64,000 nt of DNA from Bacteroidetes Order II. bacterium (GCA_016788705.1 JAEUSQ010000015.1:62001-126000), one strand, 5' to 3'. Numbered from the stretch's first letter, positions 45,336 to 55,621 are shown. Notes: generated by a model not told the origin, from the sequence alone. Translations and numbers: made by a program.

Positions 45336-46394
45336 TTAAATCCGATGTTTCAAGTAGCCTTTGTTCACCAAAAGTTCCGCATTGAGAATGGCGCCTCCTG
45401 CTGCTCCACGAATGGTATTATGGACCAGAAGCGTAAACTTCACATCGAATAATGTATCCGCACGCACCCGCCCCACCGAGACCGTCATGCCATTTCCCAA
45501 AGAAGCATGGCGTCGTGGTTGCGGAAAACGCTCATCCTCGAATAATTTGATCAGGGGCGTAGGCGACGAAGGCAACCCCAGATGACCAATCGGGTCTTCG
45601 AAGGTTTCAAACGCTGCTTTGATTGCAGAAAGATCGGCGGGCGTTTTTAATTTAACCGAAACACTTTCGGTATGGCCATCCAAAACAGGAACCCGATTAC
45701 AGGAAGCACTGATCTTAAAGTCTGCGAAGCGAATGCCCTCTTCTGAAAGGGTGCCAAACAATTTTAGTGGCTCTGTTTCCATTTTGGCTTCTTCGCCCCC
45801 GATGTGTGGTACGACATTACCTAAAATGTCTAAAGAAGGTACACCCGGATAACCCGCGCCGGAAAGAGCCTGCATGGTCACCACGTGGACTGCCTCCAAA
45901 CCAAATGCTTGCTGAAGGGGTAACAAGGCCAGCACGAGACCGACCGTTGAGCAATTGGGATTGGTGACAATAAAGCCGCCTTGCTTGCTGTAGGTCTGAC
46001 GATCAATTAAAGCCAGATGCGCCGGGTTCACTTCTGGAACCAACAATGGGACAGTCGGCTCCATCCGATAGTTTCGGGTGTTGGAGATTACTGGCATACC
46101 AGCTTGTGCAAACGCCAATTCCATTTCCAACGCCACACTGGCATCTACACCGGAAAAAACAAAGTCGGCATCCACTTCTTCCGGATTCGCAAGCACCACA
46201 GTTTGACCTGCAATTTTTTCAGGAATCGGGGTTGCGCCAATCCAATTTACGGCATCTATGTACTTTTTCCCGGCCGATCGCTCGGAAGCCGCAAGGGCAA
46301 CCACTTCGAACCACGGGTGCCCATCCAACAACTCCACGAACTTCTGACCAACAGCACCAGTCGCCCCTAAGACGCCAACACGATACTTTTGCAT
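45336..46394 (-). CDS. asd: Aspartate-semialdehyde dehydrogenase
   Basis: Asd reduces aspartyl phosphate to aspartate semialdehyde, the branch point to lysine/diaminopimelate and to homoserine, threonine and methionine. The NADP-binding GVLGATGAVGQKFVELL is at residues 7-23. The catalytic Cys is in TNPNCSTVGLVLAL, and the substrate-binding KISASCNRVPVLDGHTE follows. The 352-aa length is at the long end of the archaeal/short-type class. AAAGGAG lies just upstream of the ATG. The start overlaps the end of metX by 28 nt, so translation is coupled. This puts lysine-pathway entry partly under SAM control. Confidence 0.94.
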   Translation of the reverse strand: MQKYRVGVLGATGAVGQKFVELLDGHPWFEVVALAASERSAGKKYIDAVNWIGATPIPEKIAGQTVVLANPEEVDADFVFSGVDASVALEMELAFAQAGMPVISNTRNYRMEPTVPLLVPEVNPAHLALIDRQTYSKQGGFIVTNPNCSTVGLVLALLPLQQAFGLEAVHVVTMQALSGAGYPGVPSLDILGNVVPHIGGEEAKMETEPLKLFGTLSEEGIRFADFKISASCNRVPVLDGHTESVSVKLKTPADLSAIKAAFETFEDPIGHLGLPSSPTPLIKLFEDERFPQPRRHASLGNGMTVSVGRVRADTLFDVKFTLLVHNTIRGAAGGAILNAELLVNKGYLKHRI

Positions 46395-47575
46395 TTTAAC
46401 TCCTTTAGCTTATGATTTAAGGGATGGTTATTCGAGGTCGTTGCCGACACCAAAGGTAGGCCAACAGGTTTCCCTACCGCGTTTTCAGCAACCGATTTTG
46501 AAATGGCCTTGCCATTCACTTGGGGGTACGAATCTGACAGAAAGGGCTTAATAAACGAACTCAGTTGTTCAAATTCGATTAAGAACGCATCGTGGCCATC
46601 TTCTGAATGTAAAATTCGGAAATGTGCTTGCGGTATATGCCGCGCCAACTCCTCCTGTTCAGGAAGTGGATATAGAAGGTCGGAGTCTATCCCCACAACC
46701 AAGACCGGAATGTTCAGGCTTCGAAGTACTTGCTCATAGACCCCACGCCCTCGTGAGACATCGTGCGAATCCATTAATTGTGTCAGCCGAACATAGACAT
46801 TGGCATCAAACCGTTCGGTTAATTTTCTGCCTTGGTACCGTTGATAGCTCTCTACGGCATACAAGGCTTCGCCCTGAGACGCCTGCTCTGCCCGACCGAA
46901 GCGGTCTTGAAAAGAACGCCAAGACCGATACGAAATCATGGCATTCATACGAGCAGCTGCCAATCCTGCAAGCGGCGGATTCGCTTCGTCGTAGTAGCCA
47001 TTCTGCCAATGAGGGTCGGCATAGATTGCTGCACGTTGTGCCTCGCTCCACCCAATGGTCCAGGCGGAATGGCGTCCAGAAGCCGCAATCACGGCCACAC
47101 GCTTGACCCACTCCGGTGCCAAATAAGCCCATTCCAAGGCTTGCATCCCTCCCATAGAACCACCAATAACGGCTTCGATTCCTTGTACTCCTAATTGCTT
47201 TAGTGCCTCGATGTGGAGTCGAACCGAATCTCGAACCGTGACCCTTGGAAACGTTCCACCATATCGTTTTCCTGTTTCCGGATTGATTGTGCATGGCCCC
47301 ATCGTCCCATAACACGACCCTAATACATTTAAACACACCACCCAATACCGATTCGTATCAAATGCTTTACCTGGCCCCAATAGATCGCCCCACCAGTCAG
47401 CGATATCCGTATTTCCGGTCAAGGCATGGCAGACCACCAATACATTGTCTTGACGTTCATTGAGTGTACCCCACGCCTGATACCCTACCTGTACGGCATG
47501 TAGTTGGTGTTGATTTTCAAGGGTGAATGGATGGATATATAAGGTTTTAAGGCCGGATGGAAGAGGGATGTCCAT
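46367..47575 (-). CDS. metX: Homoserine O-acetyltransferase
   Basis: MetX transfers acetyl from acetyl-CoA to homoserine. The alpha/beta-hydrolase core shows VVCHALTGN at the oxyanion region, the nucleophile elbow GGSMGGMQALEWA, the acid in VVGIDSDLLYP and the histidine in SEDGHDAFLIEF. The length of 402 aa exceeds the common ~370 because of a C-terminal tail of about 45 residues that runs into asd. By motif it could also be a homoserine succinyltransferase of the MetX fold; acetyl is more likely with metY (OAH sulfhydrylase) next to it. It follows metY by 73 nt. Confidence 0.93.
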   Translation of the reverse strand: MDIPLPSGLKTLYIHPFTLENQHQLHAVQVGYQAWGTLNERQDNVLVVCHALTGNTDIADWWGDLLGPGKAFDTNRYWVVCLNVLGSCYGTMGPCTINPETGKRYGGTFPRVTVRDSVRLHIEALKQLGVQGIEAVIGGSMGGMQALEWAYLAPEWVKRVAVIAASGRHSAWTIGWSEAQRAAIYADPHWQNGYYDEANPPLAGLAAARMNAMISYRSWRSFQDRFGRAEQASQGEALYAVESYQRYQGRKLTERFDANVYVRLTQLMDSHDVSRGRGVYEQVLRSLNIPVLVVGIDSDLLYPLPEQEELARHIPQAHFRILHSEDGHDAFLIEFEQLSSFIKPFLSDSYPQVNGKAISKSVAENAVGKPVGLPLVSATTSNNHPLNHKLKELKCKSIVLAS

Positions 47576-47648
47576 GATGGTTTGTTGTTAAGGTGGGCAA
47601 GGATAAGCGGAAGGACATACCAGCCGTCCTTCCGCCCAGTCTGGTGCA

Positions 47649-48971
<1,323 letters not shown>

Positions 48972-49047
48972 TTAAATGGGGTAAGTGGTTAAACAAAGAA
49001 CATTCATCCAGTCTCAACGTCCTGATGCAGGCGGGACATGCTTGCGC

Positions 49048-49088
49048 GCAAAAGCAAAAGCCTCAACTACATCGGAGGTAGAAGAGGC
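49048..49088 (-). terminator. Terminator of the SAM riboswitch expression platform
   Basis: On the minus strand GCCTC-TT-CTAC pairs with GTAG-TT-GAGGC around a 7-nt loop and is followed by TTTTGCTTTTG. It lies about 40 nt after the aptamer and about 90 nt before the metY start, where an SAM-controlled terminator is expected. Confidence 0.65.
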
Positions 49089-49128
49089 GCATTTGATAAA
49101 TCAACGTATAGGATAACCGGTGTCTATC

Positions 49129-49250
49129 AAGCGTTCATCTTTCCCCGTGCATATGCAACAAGGCAGGAATTGGCACCTTCTTCCCTGTAATGGGGAACGG
49201 TTGCCAGAGCGTCGTAGGGCCTGTCCCTCGGCTCTTCTGGATAAATGCTT
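49129..49250 (-). ncRNA. SAM-I (S-box) riboswitch
   Basis: The minus strand carries the conserved S-box core: GAGGGACAGGCCCTACGA, then CTCTGGCAACC and GGTGCCAATTCCTGC. The ends AAGCATTTATCC and GATGAACGCTT pair to form P1. The aptamer binds S-adenosylmethionine and controls the downstream metY-metX-asd-GNAT unit; with the terminator 40 nt further on this is most likely transcriptional control, OFF with SAM. Confidence 0.94.
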
Positions 49251-49275
49251 AACTTGAAAAAGAACAAGTGGGGTA

Positions 49276-49305
49276 AAGATACATTGTTTGAACTTTATAA
49301 TTCAA
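49276..49305 (-). promoter_or_regulatory. Likely promoter of the riboswitch-metY unit
   Basis: On the minus strand TTGAAT and TATCTT are separated by 18 nt, placing the transcript start about 20 nt before the aptamer. The same TATCTTT -10 element precedes the tRNA-Lys gene. The rest of the gap, 49306-49495, shows nothing I can name. Confidence 0.5.
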
Positions 49306-49495
49306 GCCCTCCATCGAAAAACCGCTAAATTTTATTAAATGGAAACGCTTTCTATATGCCTTGAACAATATTTTTCGTATTTTAGGTTAAACGGGAATCT
49401 AAACTTCTCGTCCAAGATTCAAGTCTGGTGTTCCTTATAATCTTTATTTCCTAGATACCTTTACCACCACATTTTCAGTTCAGGGAGAATCAACC

Positions 49496-50164
49496 ATGAA
49501 AAAACTTCATCGTCATTTACTCATTGCCTGTACCACAGTATTGCTGATCCCGACTGCTTGGGCACAGACCACATGGGGAGACATTCAACCCAGCGTTCCA
49601 GCTCCTCAACCAACACCCTATTACACGTCCAGCGGTGGAAAACCAGTATTCCGTGCCGTAGCGCCACAAAACAATGTTCCTACAGAGACAAAGATAAATC
49701 CTCATTATGCCAACTCGCAGTATGGTCCTCACAACCCTGCCCCTGTCCCTGGTACGGAAACAGGATGTAGCGCCTTCCCCAGAGGGAGTCAGGAAGAATT
49801 AAATTGTGAAGTGGACGGCTACAAAAATTCCTCTATGCTGCGCTTATTTCAGAACTTTGTAAAAACGAATCGTAACTCGGTGCAATGTGGAAGATTCACC
49901 GCACAATACCAAAATGTGGGCGATCATGCAGAAATAACGGTTTCAGACAATTTTAACAGTTTTGTTCTTGGGTATCGAGACAACATGATCTTGATTCCAA
50001 ACGACGTAGAATCTACAGTACTGTGGCAAACCCGCGACCGGGTTCTAAAAATGTTATATGCCTGCCGCGACGCTGGTATGGACACTGGTTTAGGAGGCTA
50101 TCTACCTCCCGTAACCAATCGCGTCAGAACCCAAGGTGAATATAACCCTACGCGGTATAGATAA
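49496..50164 (+). CDS. Secreted protein of unknown function
   Basis: The 222-aa product has a signal peptide (residues 1-23, TAWAQ). A Pro/Ser/Thr-rich region of about 65 residues follows, and then a folded part from about residue 85 with four cysteines (ETGCSAF, LNCEVDG, VQCGRFT, YACRDAG), which could form two disulfides in the periplasm or outside. No family is recognised. It stands alone: the start is about 245 bp from the divergent metY riboswitch and an intrinsic terminator lies 15 nt after the stop. Confidence 0.75.
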   Translation: MKKLHRHLLIACTTVLLIPTAWAQTTWGDIQPSVPAPQPTPYYTSSGGKPVFRAVAPQNNVPTETKINPHYANSQYGPHNPAPVPGTETGCSAFPRGSQEELNCEVDGYKNSSMLRLFQNFVKTNRNSVQCGRFTAQYQNVGDHAEITVSDNFNSFVLGYRDNMILIPNDVESTVLWQTRDRVLKMLYACRDAGMDTGLGGYLPPVTNRVRTQGEYNPTRYR

Positions 50165-50179
50165 TAATCCGAAGTCAAG

Positions 50180-50207
50180 AAAAGCGCTTCAAAACGGGGC
50201 GCTTTTT
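50180..50207 (+). terminator. Intrinsic terminator after the secreted protein gene
   Basis: An 8-bp perfect stem (AAAAGCGC / GCGCTTTT) with an 11-nt loop runs directly into a T-run. Confidence 0.82.
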
Positions 50208-50274
50208 CTATTACTGACCGAAGATTCAAATTCAAGAACCAAAAACATCGTTTATCTTCCCCTTAAAAACAGCT

Positions 50275-51153
50275 ATGGCAGCATCTATTATAGACGGAAA
50301 AACAATCGCAGCAGAAGTCCGGGCAGAAGTAAAAGAAGCCGTAGCCCAATGGGTCGCCCACGGCCATCGTCCCCCCTTTCTTGCAGTGGTGTTAATCGGA
50401 GACAATCCAGCGTCGGCTTCTTATGTTCGAGGCAAGGCCAAAGCCTGTGCCGAGGTGGGAATGGGCACTGAAACGATCCAACACCCGGCTTCTATGACAG
50501 AAGCAGCCCTGCTTAAACTTATTCAGCACCTAAATACAGATCAAAACGTAGATGGTATCCTCGTTCAACTCCCCCTTCCACCCCATATGGACGAGAAAAA
50601 AGTGCTTCATGCCATTGCTCCGCAGAAAGATGTGGACGGTTTTCATCCTGAAAATGCCGGAAATTTGGTCATTGGTCAGCCGGCATTTTCACCCGCAACA
50701 CCAGCGGGTGTAATGGAACTCCTTAAAAGAAGTGGGGTTGAGACACGAGGCGCCCATGCTGTAGTCATTGGAAGATCCAATATTGTAGGTAAACCAATGG
50801 CCAACCTACTCATTCAGCCCGGAGCAGATGCCACGGTAACCGTATGCCATAGTCGTACCAAAAACTTGGCTGCGCTGAGTGCACAGGCAGATATCTTGGT
50901 TGCGGCCATCGGAAAACCAAATTTCGTGGCCCCCAACATGGTAAAAGAAGGAGCGGTGGTTATTGACGTGGGCATCAACCGTATAGAAGACCTTTCCAAA
51001 AAAAATGGATATCGTTTGGTAGGTGATGTGGACTTCCATGCTGTCTCTCAAAAGGCCGCCCTCATCACTCCGGTCCCTGGAGGGGTAGGACCAATGACCA
51101 TTGCTATGCTGCTCAAAAACACCCTGACGGCTGCTATCAAAAACCATCCTTAA
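50275..51153 (+). CDS. folD: Bifunctional methylenetetrahydrofolate dehydrogenase / cyclohydrolase
   Basis: FolD interconverts 5,10-methylene-, 5,10-methenyl- and 10-formyl-tetrahydrofolate. Signatures are VGDNPAS-like IGDNPASASYVRGKAKAC, the substrate segment DGILVQLPLPPH and the NADP-binding VIGRSNIVGKPMANLL. PVPGGVGPMTIAML closes the protein. The length is 292 aa. It opens a run of three plus-strand genes with short gaps (folD, mscS 18 nt later, then polyphosphate glucokinase 12 nt later). Confidence 0.97.
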   Translation: MAASIIDGKTIAAEVRAEVKEAVAQWVAHGHRPPFLAVVLIGDNPASASYVRGKAKACAEVGMGTETIQHPASMTEAALLKLIQHLNTDQNVDGILVQLPLPPHMDEKKVLHAIAPQKDVDGFHPENAGNLVIGQPAFSPATPAGVMELLKRSGVETRGAHAVVIGRSNIVGKPMANLLIQPGADATVTVCHSRTKNLAALSAQADILVAAIGKPNFVAPNMVKEGAVVIDVGINRIEDLSKKNGYRLVGDVDFHAVSQKAALITPVPGGVGPMTIAMLLKNTLTAAIKNHP

Positions 51154-51171
51154 ATCTCTTAAACCATCCTT

Positions 51172-52059
51172 ATGCAACCTAAAGTACCTGATATAGACCC
51201 GAATACACTGAAGCCTTTACCCCCACCCGATGTAGCTGCGACGGTTAAACAACTCGCTTCCGGTGAACTATTTTACAATTGGGGGTATATCTTACAAGAT
51301 TTACTTTATAAGGCCGCTTGGGCCTTCCTAATTTTTCTCTTCTTTTGGTTCGTCAGCAAGGTGGTGGTTCGGCTTATTCACAAAACAGTGGACAAAACCG
51401 GAAAGAGTGGCAGTGGGGCGCACCAATTACTTGAAAAAACCGCCAAACTGTTTATCTTTTCGTTTGGTCTTGTGACGGCACTGGGCCAATTTATCAACAT
51501 TACGCCCCTTTTGGCTGGCTTGGGCGTGGTTGGGCTGGCCGTGGGATTCGCTGCACAAGACACCATCAAAAATTTCATTGCCGGGATCACCATTCTGATA
51601 GACCAGCCATTTCGCGTGGGGGATAACATTGTCTTGGAAGGAAAATACGGCGTGGTTCATGAAATCACCCTCCGCTCTACCCGAATCAAGACGGTCAACA
51701 ATGAAATTATGGTCTTGCCAAACGACCAAATGATCAATGGCAAGGTAATCAACCACTCCATGATGGGCTTGTTGCGTTTGGAAATTCCATTTTCAATTGG
51801 CTACAACGAGTCTTCTGCCGAAGCAAGAGAAGTTGCACTCCAGATTGCCGCCGCCGATGCCCGTTTGGAAAAAGACCCGGCACCTTCTGTCATTGTTACA
51901 GCAATGGCCGACTCTGGCATTTCACTCATGCTTCGCGTATGGATCCGCAATATGGCGCATGAAGTACCCCTTCGTGGTGATCTTAATGAGGCCCTCCTTC
52001 GTACATTACAAGAAAAAGGCATCGAAATACCGTATCCGGCAATTATTATTCGTTCTTGA
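51172..52059 (+). CDS. Small-conductance mechanosensitive channel, MscS family
   Basis: The 295-aa protein has an N-terminal soluble stretch and TM helices at about residues 45-65, 85-105 and 110-130. The pore helix TM3 is marked by GLAVGFAAQDTIKNFIAG, followed by the beta domain (FRVGDNIVLEGKYGVV, STRIKTVNNEIMVLPN) and a C-terminal alpha-beta domain. It acts as a tension-gated channel in the inner membrane. It lies 18 nt after folD. With mscL at 5.3 kb the organism has both classes of osmotic release channel. Confidence 0.93.
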   Translation: MQPKVPDIDPNTLKPLPPPDVAATVKQLASGELFYNWGYILQDLLYKAAWAFLIFLFFWFVSKVVVRLIHKTVDKTGKSGSGAHQLLEKTAKLFIFSFGLVTALGQFINITPLLAGLGVVGLAVGFAAQDTIKNFIAGITILIDQPFRVGDNIVLEGKYGVVHEITLRSTRIKTVNNEIMVLPNDQMINGKVINHSMMGLLRLEIPFSIGYNESSAEAREVALQIAAADARLEKDPAPSVIVTAMADSGISLMLRVWIRNMAHEVPLRGDLNEALLRTLQEKGIEIPYPAIIIRS

Positions 52060-52071
52060 AACACAACCAGC

Positions 52072-52827
52072 ATGATCAGACTTGGCATAGACATTGGCGG
52101 GAGTGGCATTAAAGGCGTTCCAGTGAATACCGAAAATGGGGAAGTGATGGGGCATCGCCATCGTATTGATACACCCCAACCTGCTTATCCGGAAGTTGTC
52201 GCAGATACGGTGGGCGAGATGATTGCCCATTTTAAATGGCATGGCCCCGTTGGCTGTACTATGCCCAGTATTGTACAGCATGGCGTCACCAAAACGGCTT
52301 CCAATATTCCGCAAGAATGGATTGGTGTGGATGCAGAAGCACTCTTTAAGTCCAAAACCGAACTTGAGTTTAAAGTCATCAATGATGCAGATGCAGCGGG
52401 CATCGGCGAACTACACTTTGGAGCCGCCAATGACCATCCAGGAACCGTCGTATTACTCACGGTGGGTACAGGCATTGGATCTGCCCTGTTTTGTAATGGT
52501 ATCTTGGTACCCAACACCGAACTGGGTCATCTAAAAATGCGCGATACCATTGCCGAGAAATACTGCGGCGACCGCGCCAGAAAAGAGCAAAAGCTAAAGT
52601 GGCCCACCTGGGCTGAACGCTTCAATGAATATCTTGCCCATTTAGAATTGTTGTTTTCTCCAGACATATTCATCATTGGCGGCGGGATTGCCAATAAAAC
52701 AGATAAATATTGGGATTTATTAAAAACCAATGCCAAGATGGTGCCTGCTACCCTTAAAAACAATGCAGGGATTGTTGGGGCAGCCTACGCGGCACGAGAA
52801 ATCCCTTTTACAATTCATCCGCACTAA
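52072..52827 (+). CDS. ppgK: Polyphosphate glucokinase (ROK family)
   Basis: PPGK phosphorylates glucose using polyphosphate (often also ATP). The 251-aa protein has the ROK/actin-fold phosphate loop LGIDIGGSGIKGVPV. VINDADAAGIGE (catalytic Asp) and LTVGTGIGSALF follow, with the glucose-binding PNTELGHLKMRD. FIIGGGIANKTDKYW is near the end. The short ROK length and the NTELGHL motif fit the PPGK clade better than ATP-dependent glucokinases, which carry a longer Cys-rich Zn motif absent here. It lies 12 nt after mscS and converges on dapF. Confidence 0.88.
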   Translation: MIRLGIDIGGSGIKGVPVNTENGEVMGHRHRIDTPQPAYPEVVADTVGEMIAHFKWHGPVGCTMPSIVQHGVTKTASNIPQEWIGVDAEALFKSKTELEFKVINDADAAGIGELHFGAANDHPGTVVLLTVGTGIGSALFCNGILVPNTELGHLKMRDTIAEKYCGDRARKEQKLKWPTWAERFNEYLAHLELLFSPDIFIIGGGIANKTDKYWDLLKTNAKMVPATLKNNAGIVGAAYAAREIPFTIHPH

Positions 52828-52833
52828 TACCTG

Positions 52834-53700
52834 CTACAGGTACATACTACCGCGATATACAGTTGCTGTTGGCCCAGCCTGATACAACGCTGAAAACACC
52901 CCTTCAGCATAGGTAAACCCCACTTCAAGATCCCCTCCTTTGGGGCTTAAACGGATATGGTTACTGTGAACCAAGTGTCTGGTACGGGCCACAATGGCTG
53001 CTGCCAGAGCACCTGTCCCACAGGCAAGTGTCTCTGCCTCCACACCTTTTTCATAGGTACGAATATGTAAATGCCCTGGTGACGTATCGGAACCGGGATC
53101 TATTACTTCCACAAAGTTCATATTAATGCCTTCCGGAGCGAATGCCGAATGCCAACGCAACAAAGGCCCCCAAAATGCGACATCAAACGCCCAAACATCC
53201 CTTACAAAGACTACCGCATGTTGTGTTCCGGTAAACACATAATCAATGGGTCCCATAGCAACTTGGGCATCTGCTGAAACAAAAACATCTGGACGATAAT
53301 CTTGAAACAAAGGCACAAACAACCGAACGGGCAGATCAACTTCTGCTGGTACCATAGATTGGTACAAACCAGCCGAAGTATCAAACTGCAATACTGGTTT
53401 TTGAATGCCCGATTCATGTGCGAATCGGCTCAGAACGCGGGCACCATTGCCACACATCAACCCTAAAGAGCCATCGGCATTAAAGTAGCGCATCCGAAAG
53501 TCTAAGTCTGGCTCGGTATCTTCATCCGTCAAACACAAGGCCAGCAAGCCATCTGCACCAATTCCGAGTCGCCGATGGCAAAGGCGAGCAGCCATTTCAG
53601 ACAATTGCGCCTCATCAAAGTGATAAAAACGATTATCAATCACCACAAAGTCATTGCCTGCCCCGTGCATTTTCGTAAATTCAAGTACCAAACGTCTCAT
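52834..53700 (-). CDS. dapF: Diaminopimelate epimerase
   Basis: DapF interconverts LL- and meso-diaminopimelate for lysine and peptidoglycan. The two catalytic cysteines are in MCGNGARVLSRFA and TLACGTGALAAAIV. The N-terminus FTKMHGAGNDFVVIDNR is canonical. The length is 288 aa. It converges on ppgK with a 6-nt gap and has no terminator visible there. It is divergent from phoH across about 80 bp. Confidence 0.96.
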   Translation of the reverse strand: MRRLVLEFTKMHGAGNDFVVIDNRFYHFDEAQLSEMAARLCHRRLGIGADGLLALCLTDEDTEPDLDFRMRYFNADGSLGLMCGNGARVLSRFAHESGIQKPVLQFDTSAGLYQSMVPAEVDLPVRLFVPLFQDYRPDVFVSADAQVAMGPIDYVFTGTQHAVVFVRDVWAFDVAFWGPLLRWHSAFAPEGINMNFVEVIDPGSDTSPGHLHIRTYEKGVEAETLACGTGALAAAIVARTRHLVHSNHIRLSPKGGDLEVGFTYAEGVFSALYQAGPTATVYRGSMYL

Positions 53701-53781
53701 AAACCTGCTTTGGAGTACGTTAAGAAAAAGGATCTTCCTTTATATATTTTCCAATTTACGCTTTTAAGAACCCCACACCCG

Positions 53782-54744
53782 TTGATCGAAAAAAAATTAA
53801 CACTAAGCAAAGTAGAACCGGTATTGCTTTTTGGTCATAACGACCATCATCTCCGCAAAGTTGAATCGGCATACGAAAAAACGCGCATCACCGCACGAGG
53901 GAACGAGCTTTATCTGAAAGGTGAAGTCCAAGACCTTGCACAATTAGAACGCATCTTCGAGGAACTGAGCCTCATCGTCCATAAGAACGGCCATCTGACG
54001 GATAAAGATGTAGATACGGTCTTGGACTTGGCCCGCCTCAATGGAGGTTCCAAATCCGGCGAAGTCCAAGATGCGGCCTTGCTGTTTACCCAAAATGGCG
54101 GCCTTATCCGCCCGAAGAATGAAGGCCAGCGAAAAATGGTACAAGCGGCACGAAGCCATGACATCGTTTTTGCAATTGGTCCGGCAGGAACAGGGAAAAC
54201 CTATATTGCCGTAGCACTCGCCGTAGCGGCCCTTAAATCTCGTTTGGTGAAACGCATTGTGCTCGCCCGCCCTGCAGTAGAAGCTGGCGAAAGTTTAGGC
54301 TTTTTACCAGGCGATTTGCGGGATAAAATTGATCCGTACCTTCGCCCATTGTACGATGCCTTAGAAGACATGCTACCACCGGATAAACTTCGAGGACTGA
54401 TGGAGCAAAACCTAATTGAAATTGTCCCGCTTGCTTACATGCGCGGACGTACCCTAAACTCGGCATTTGTGATCTTAGACGAGGCCCAAAACGCCACCAA
54501 TACACAAATGAAAATGTTCCTCACACGCCTCGGCGCCAATAGCCGTGCGATGGTGACAGGTGATATTACCCAGACCGATTTGCCCAAACGAAGCCAAAGT
54601 GGATTGATCCACGTACAGGAAATCTTAGAAGGAGTGGAGGGCATCTCTTTTGTCTATCTGAAAAAGTCGGATGTTGTGCGTCACCAGTTGGTTCAAGACA
54701 TTATTGAAGCCTACGACCGCTTCGACACGGATTTGGAGGGGTGA
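53782..54744 (+). CDS. phoH: PhoH-family ATPase
   Basis: This 320-aa protein has a KH-like N-terminal domain and a PhoH ATPase domain. The Walker A is IGPAGTGKTYIAVAL and the Walker B is FVILDEAQNATNTQMKMFL, followed by VTGDITQTDLP. PhoH-family (PhoL) proteins are ATP-binding, RNA-associated and involved in ribosome or RNA maturation. The frame is open upstream into dapF, but the family N-terminus (IEKKLTLSKVEPVLLFG) begins at the TTG at 53782, which I take as the start. A TTG at 53713 is an alternative. The neighbouring ybeY usually paired with phoH is absent. Confidence 0.9.
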   Translation: MIEKKLTLSKVEPVLLFGHNDHHLRKVESAYEKTRITARGNELYLKGEVQDLAQLERIFEELSLIVHKNGHLTDKDVDTVLDLARLNGGSKSGEVQDAALLFTQNGGLIRPKNEGQRKMVQAARSHDIVFAIGPAGTGKTYIAVALAVAALKSRLVKRIVLARPAVEAGESLGFLPGDLRDKIDPYLRPLYDALEDMLPPDKLRGLMEQNLIEIVPLAYMRGRTLNSAFVILDEAQNATNTQMKMFLTRLGANSRAMVTGDITQTDLPKRSQSGLIHVQEILEGVEGISFVYLKKSDVVRHQLVQDIIEAYDRFDTDLEG

Positions 54745-54745
54745 A

Positions 54746-55537
54746 ATGCTGTATGGCTTATTGGAGGTCTTTCGGCTGAATGAGGGCAAGTTCAATGTTG
54801 GTGCAGATAAAAAGTTGGTCCCACATACCGAGGGCCAACCCTTCCCGCCGGGAACTTTACACGTGGCCGCCAATGCCTTTGTCGTTAGGACACCCAACGA
54901 CGTTGTCCTTTTTGATACAGGACTCGGCGAGGAAGCCGAAGGCCGCAACATTACTTTTCTAACCGACCAACTGACACACTTGGGCGTATCCCGTGAAGAG
55001 GTGTCTAAGGTTTTTTTGAGCCATTTTCATGCTGACCACATCGGTGGGGCAACGTATCAGGTTGGATTTGAACGACGCCCTACCTTCCCCAATGCCACGT
55101 ATTTTGCTCAACAACAAGAAGCAACGGCCCTCTATACCGGAAGGTCGAACGATTTGCGGGCCACCACCATTGATGTACTCGAAGAACATGGTCAATTAAT
55201 TTGGTTGGATGGCAATGGATGGATCGAAGACCTCATTGAGTATGAAGTGACAGGCGGCCATACCCCTTTCCACCAAATCGCCTGGCTCCACTATGATGGA
55301 TTGTTGGTGCTATTTGGTGGTGACGTACTCCCACAGCCTGCACAAGTAACCCGCCGTTTTTTGGCCAAATATGATTATCAGCCGGAGCAATCTGCCGAAT
55401 GGCGACAAAAAATGGCGCGACGTGCTTATGAAAATGGTGCAATGATGCTGTTTTATCATTCCACCTCCTATCCTGCTGCTTTTTTACCCGTCTTCGACGA
55501 AAAAACAGGCTATAAATTGGAACCAATCACGCTTTAA
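54746..55537 (+). CDS. Metallo-beta-lactamase-fold hydrolase
   Basis: This 263-aa hydrolase carries the dinuclear metal motif HFHADHIGG (about residue 94), a preceding DVVLFDTGLG strand and the later GGHTPFHQ and FGGDVLP with metal-ligand His and Asp. The arrangement fits the quorum-quenching-lactonase/phosphotriesterase-type branch of MBL enzymes, but the substrate is not determined. The ATG at 54746 is two nt after the phoH stop and has a strong GGAGG within the end of phoH, so the two are translated together. No terminator is visible before the tRNA genes. Confidence 0.88.
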   Translation: MLYGLLEVFRLNEGKFNVGADKKLVPHTEGQPFPPGTLHVAANAFVVRTPNDVVLFDTGLGEEAEGRNITFLTDQLTHLGVSREEVSKVFLSHFHADHIGGATYQVGFERRPTFPNATYFAQQQEATALYTGRSNDLRATTIDVLEEHGQLIWLDGNGWIEDLIEYEVTGGHTPFHQIAWLHYDGLLVLFGGDVLPQPAQVTRRFLAKYDYQPEQSAEWRQKMARRAYENGAMMLFYHSTSYPAAFLPVFDEKTGYKLEPITL

Positions 55538-55572
55538 TAAGGGTCTTTTTACAAATTCTTGACCAAAATCAC

Positions 55573-55601
55573 TTGACCAAACAAAAAAAACACTGTATCT
55601 T
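55573..55601 (+). promoter_or_regulatory. Likely promoter of the tRNA-Lys/tRNA-Leu transcript
   Basis: TTGACC and TATCTT are separated by 17 nt, placing a start about 13 nt before tRNA-Lys. The spacing and hexamers match a sigma-70-type promoter. Confidence 0.6.
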
Positions 55602-55621
55602 TTCCTTCCTGAATCAAAAAA

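Noticed and set aside
53575-53781. A 69-codon extension of phoH
   Set aside because: It runs back over the start of dapF on the other strand and has no PhoH-family sequence; the family N-terminus begins at 53782.
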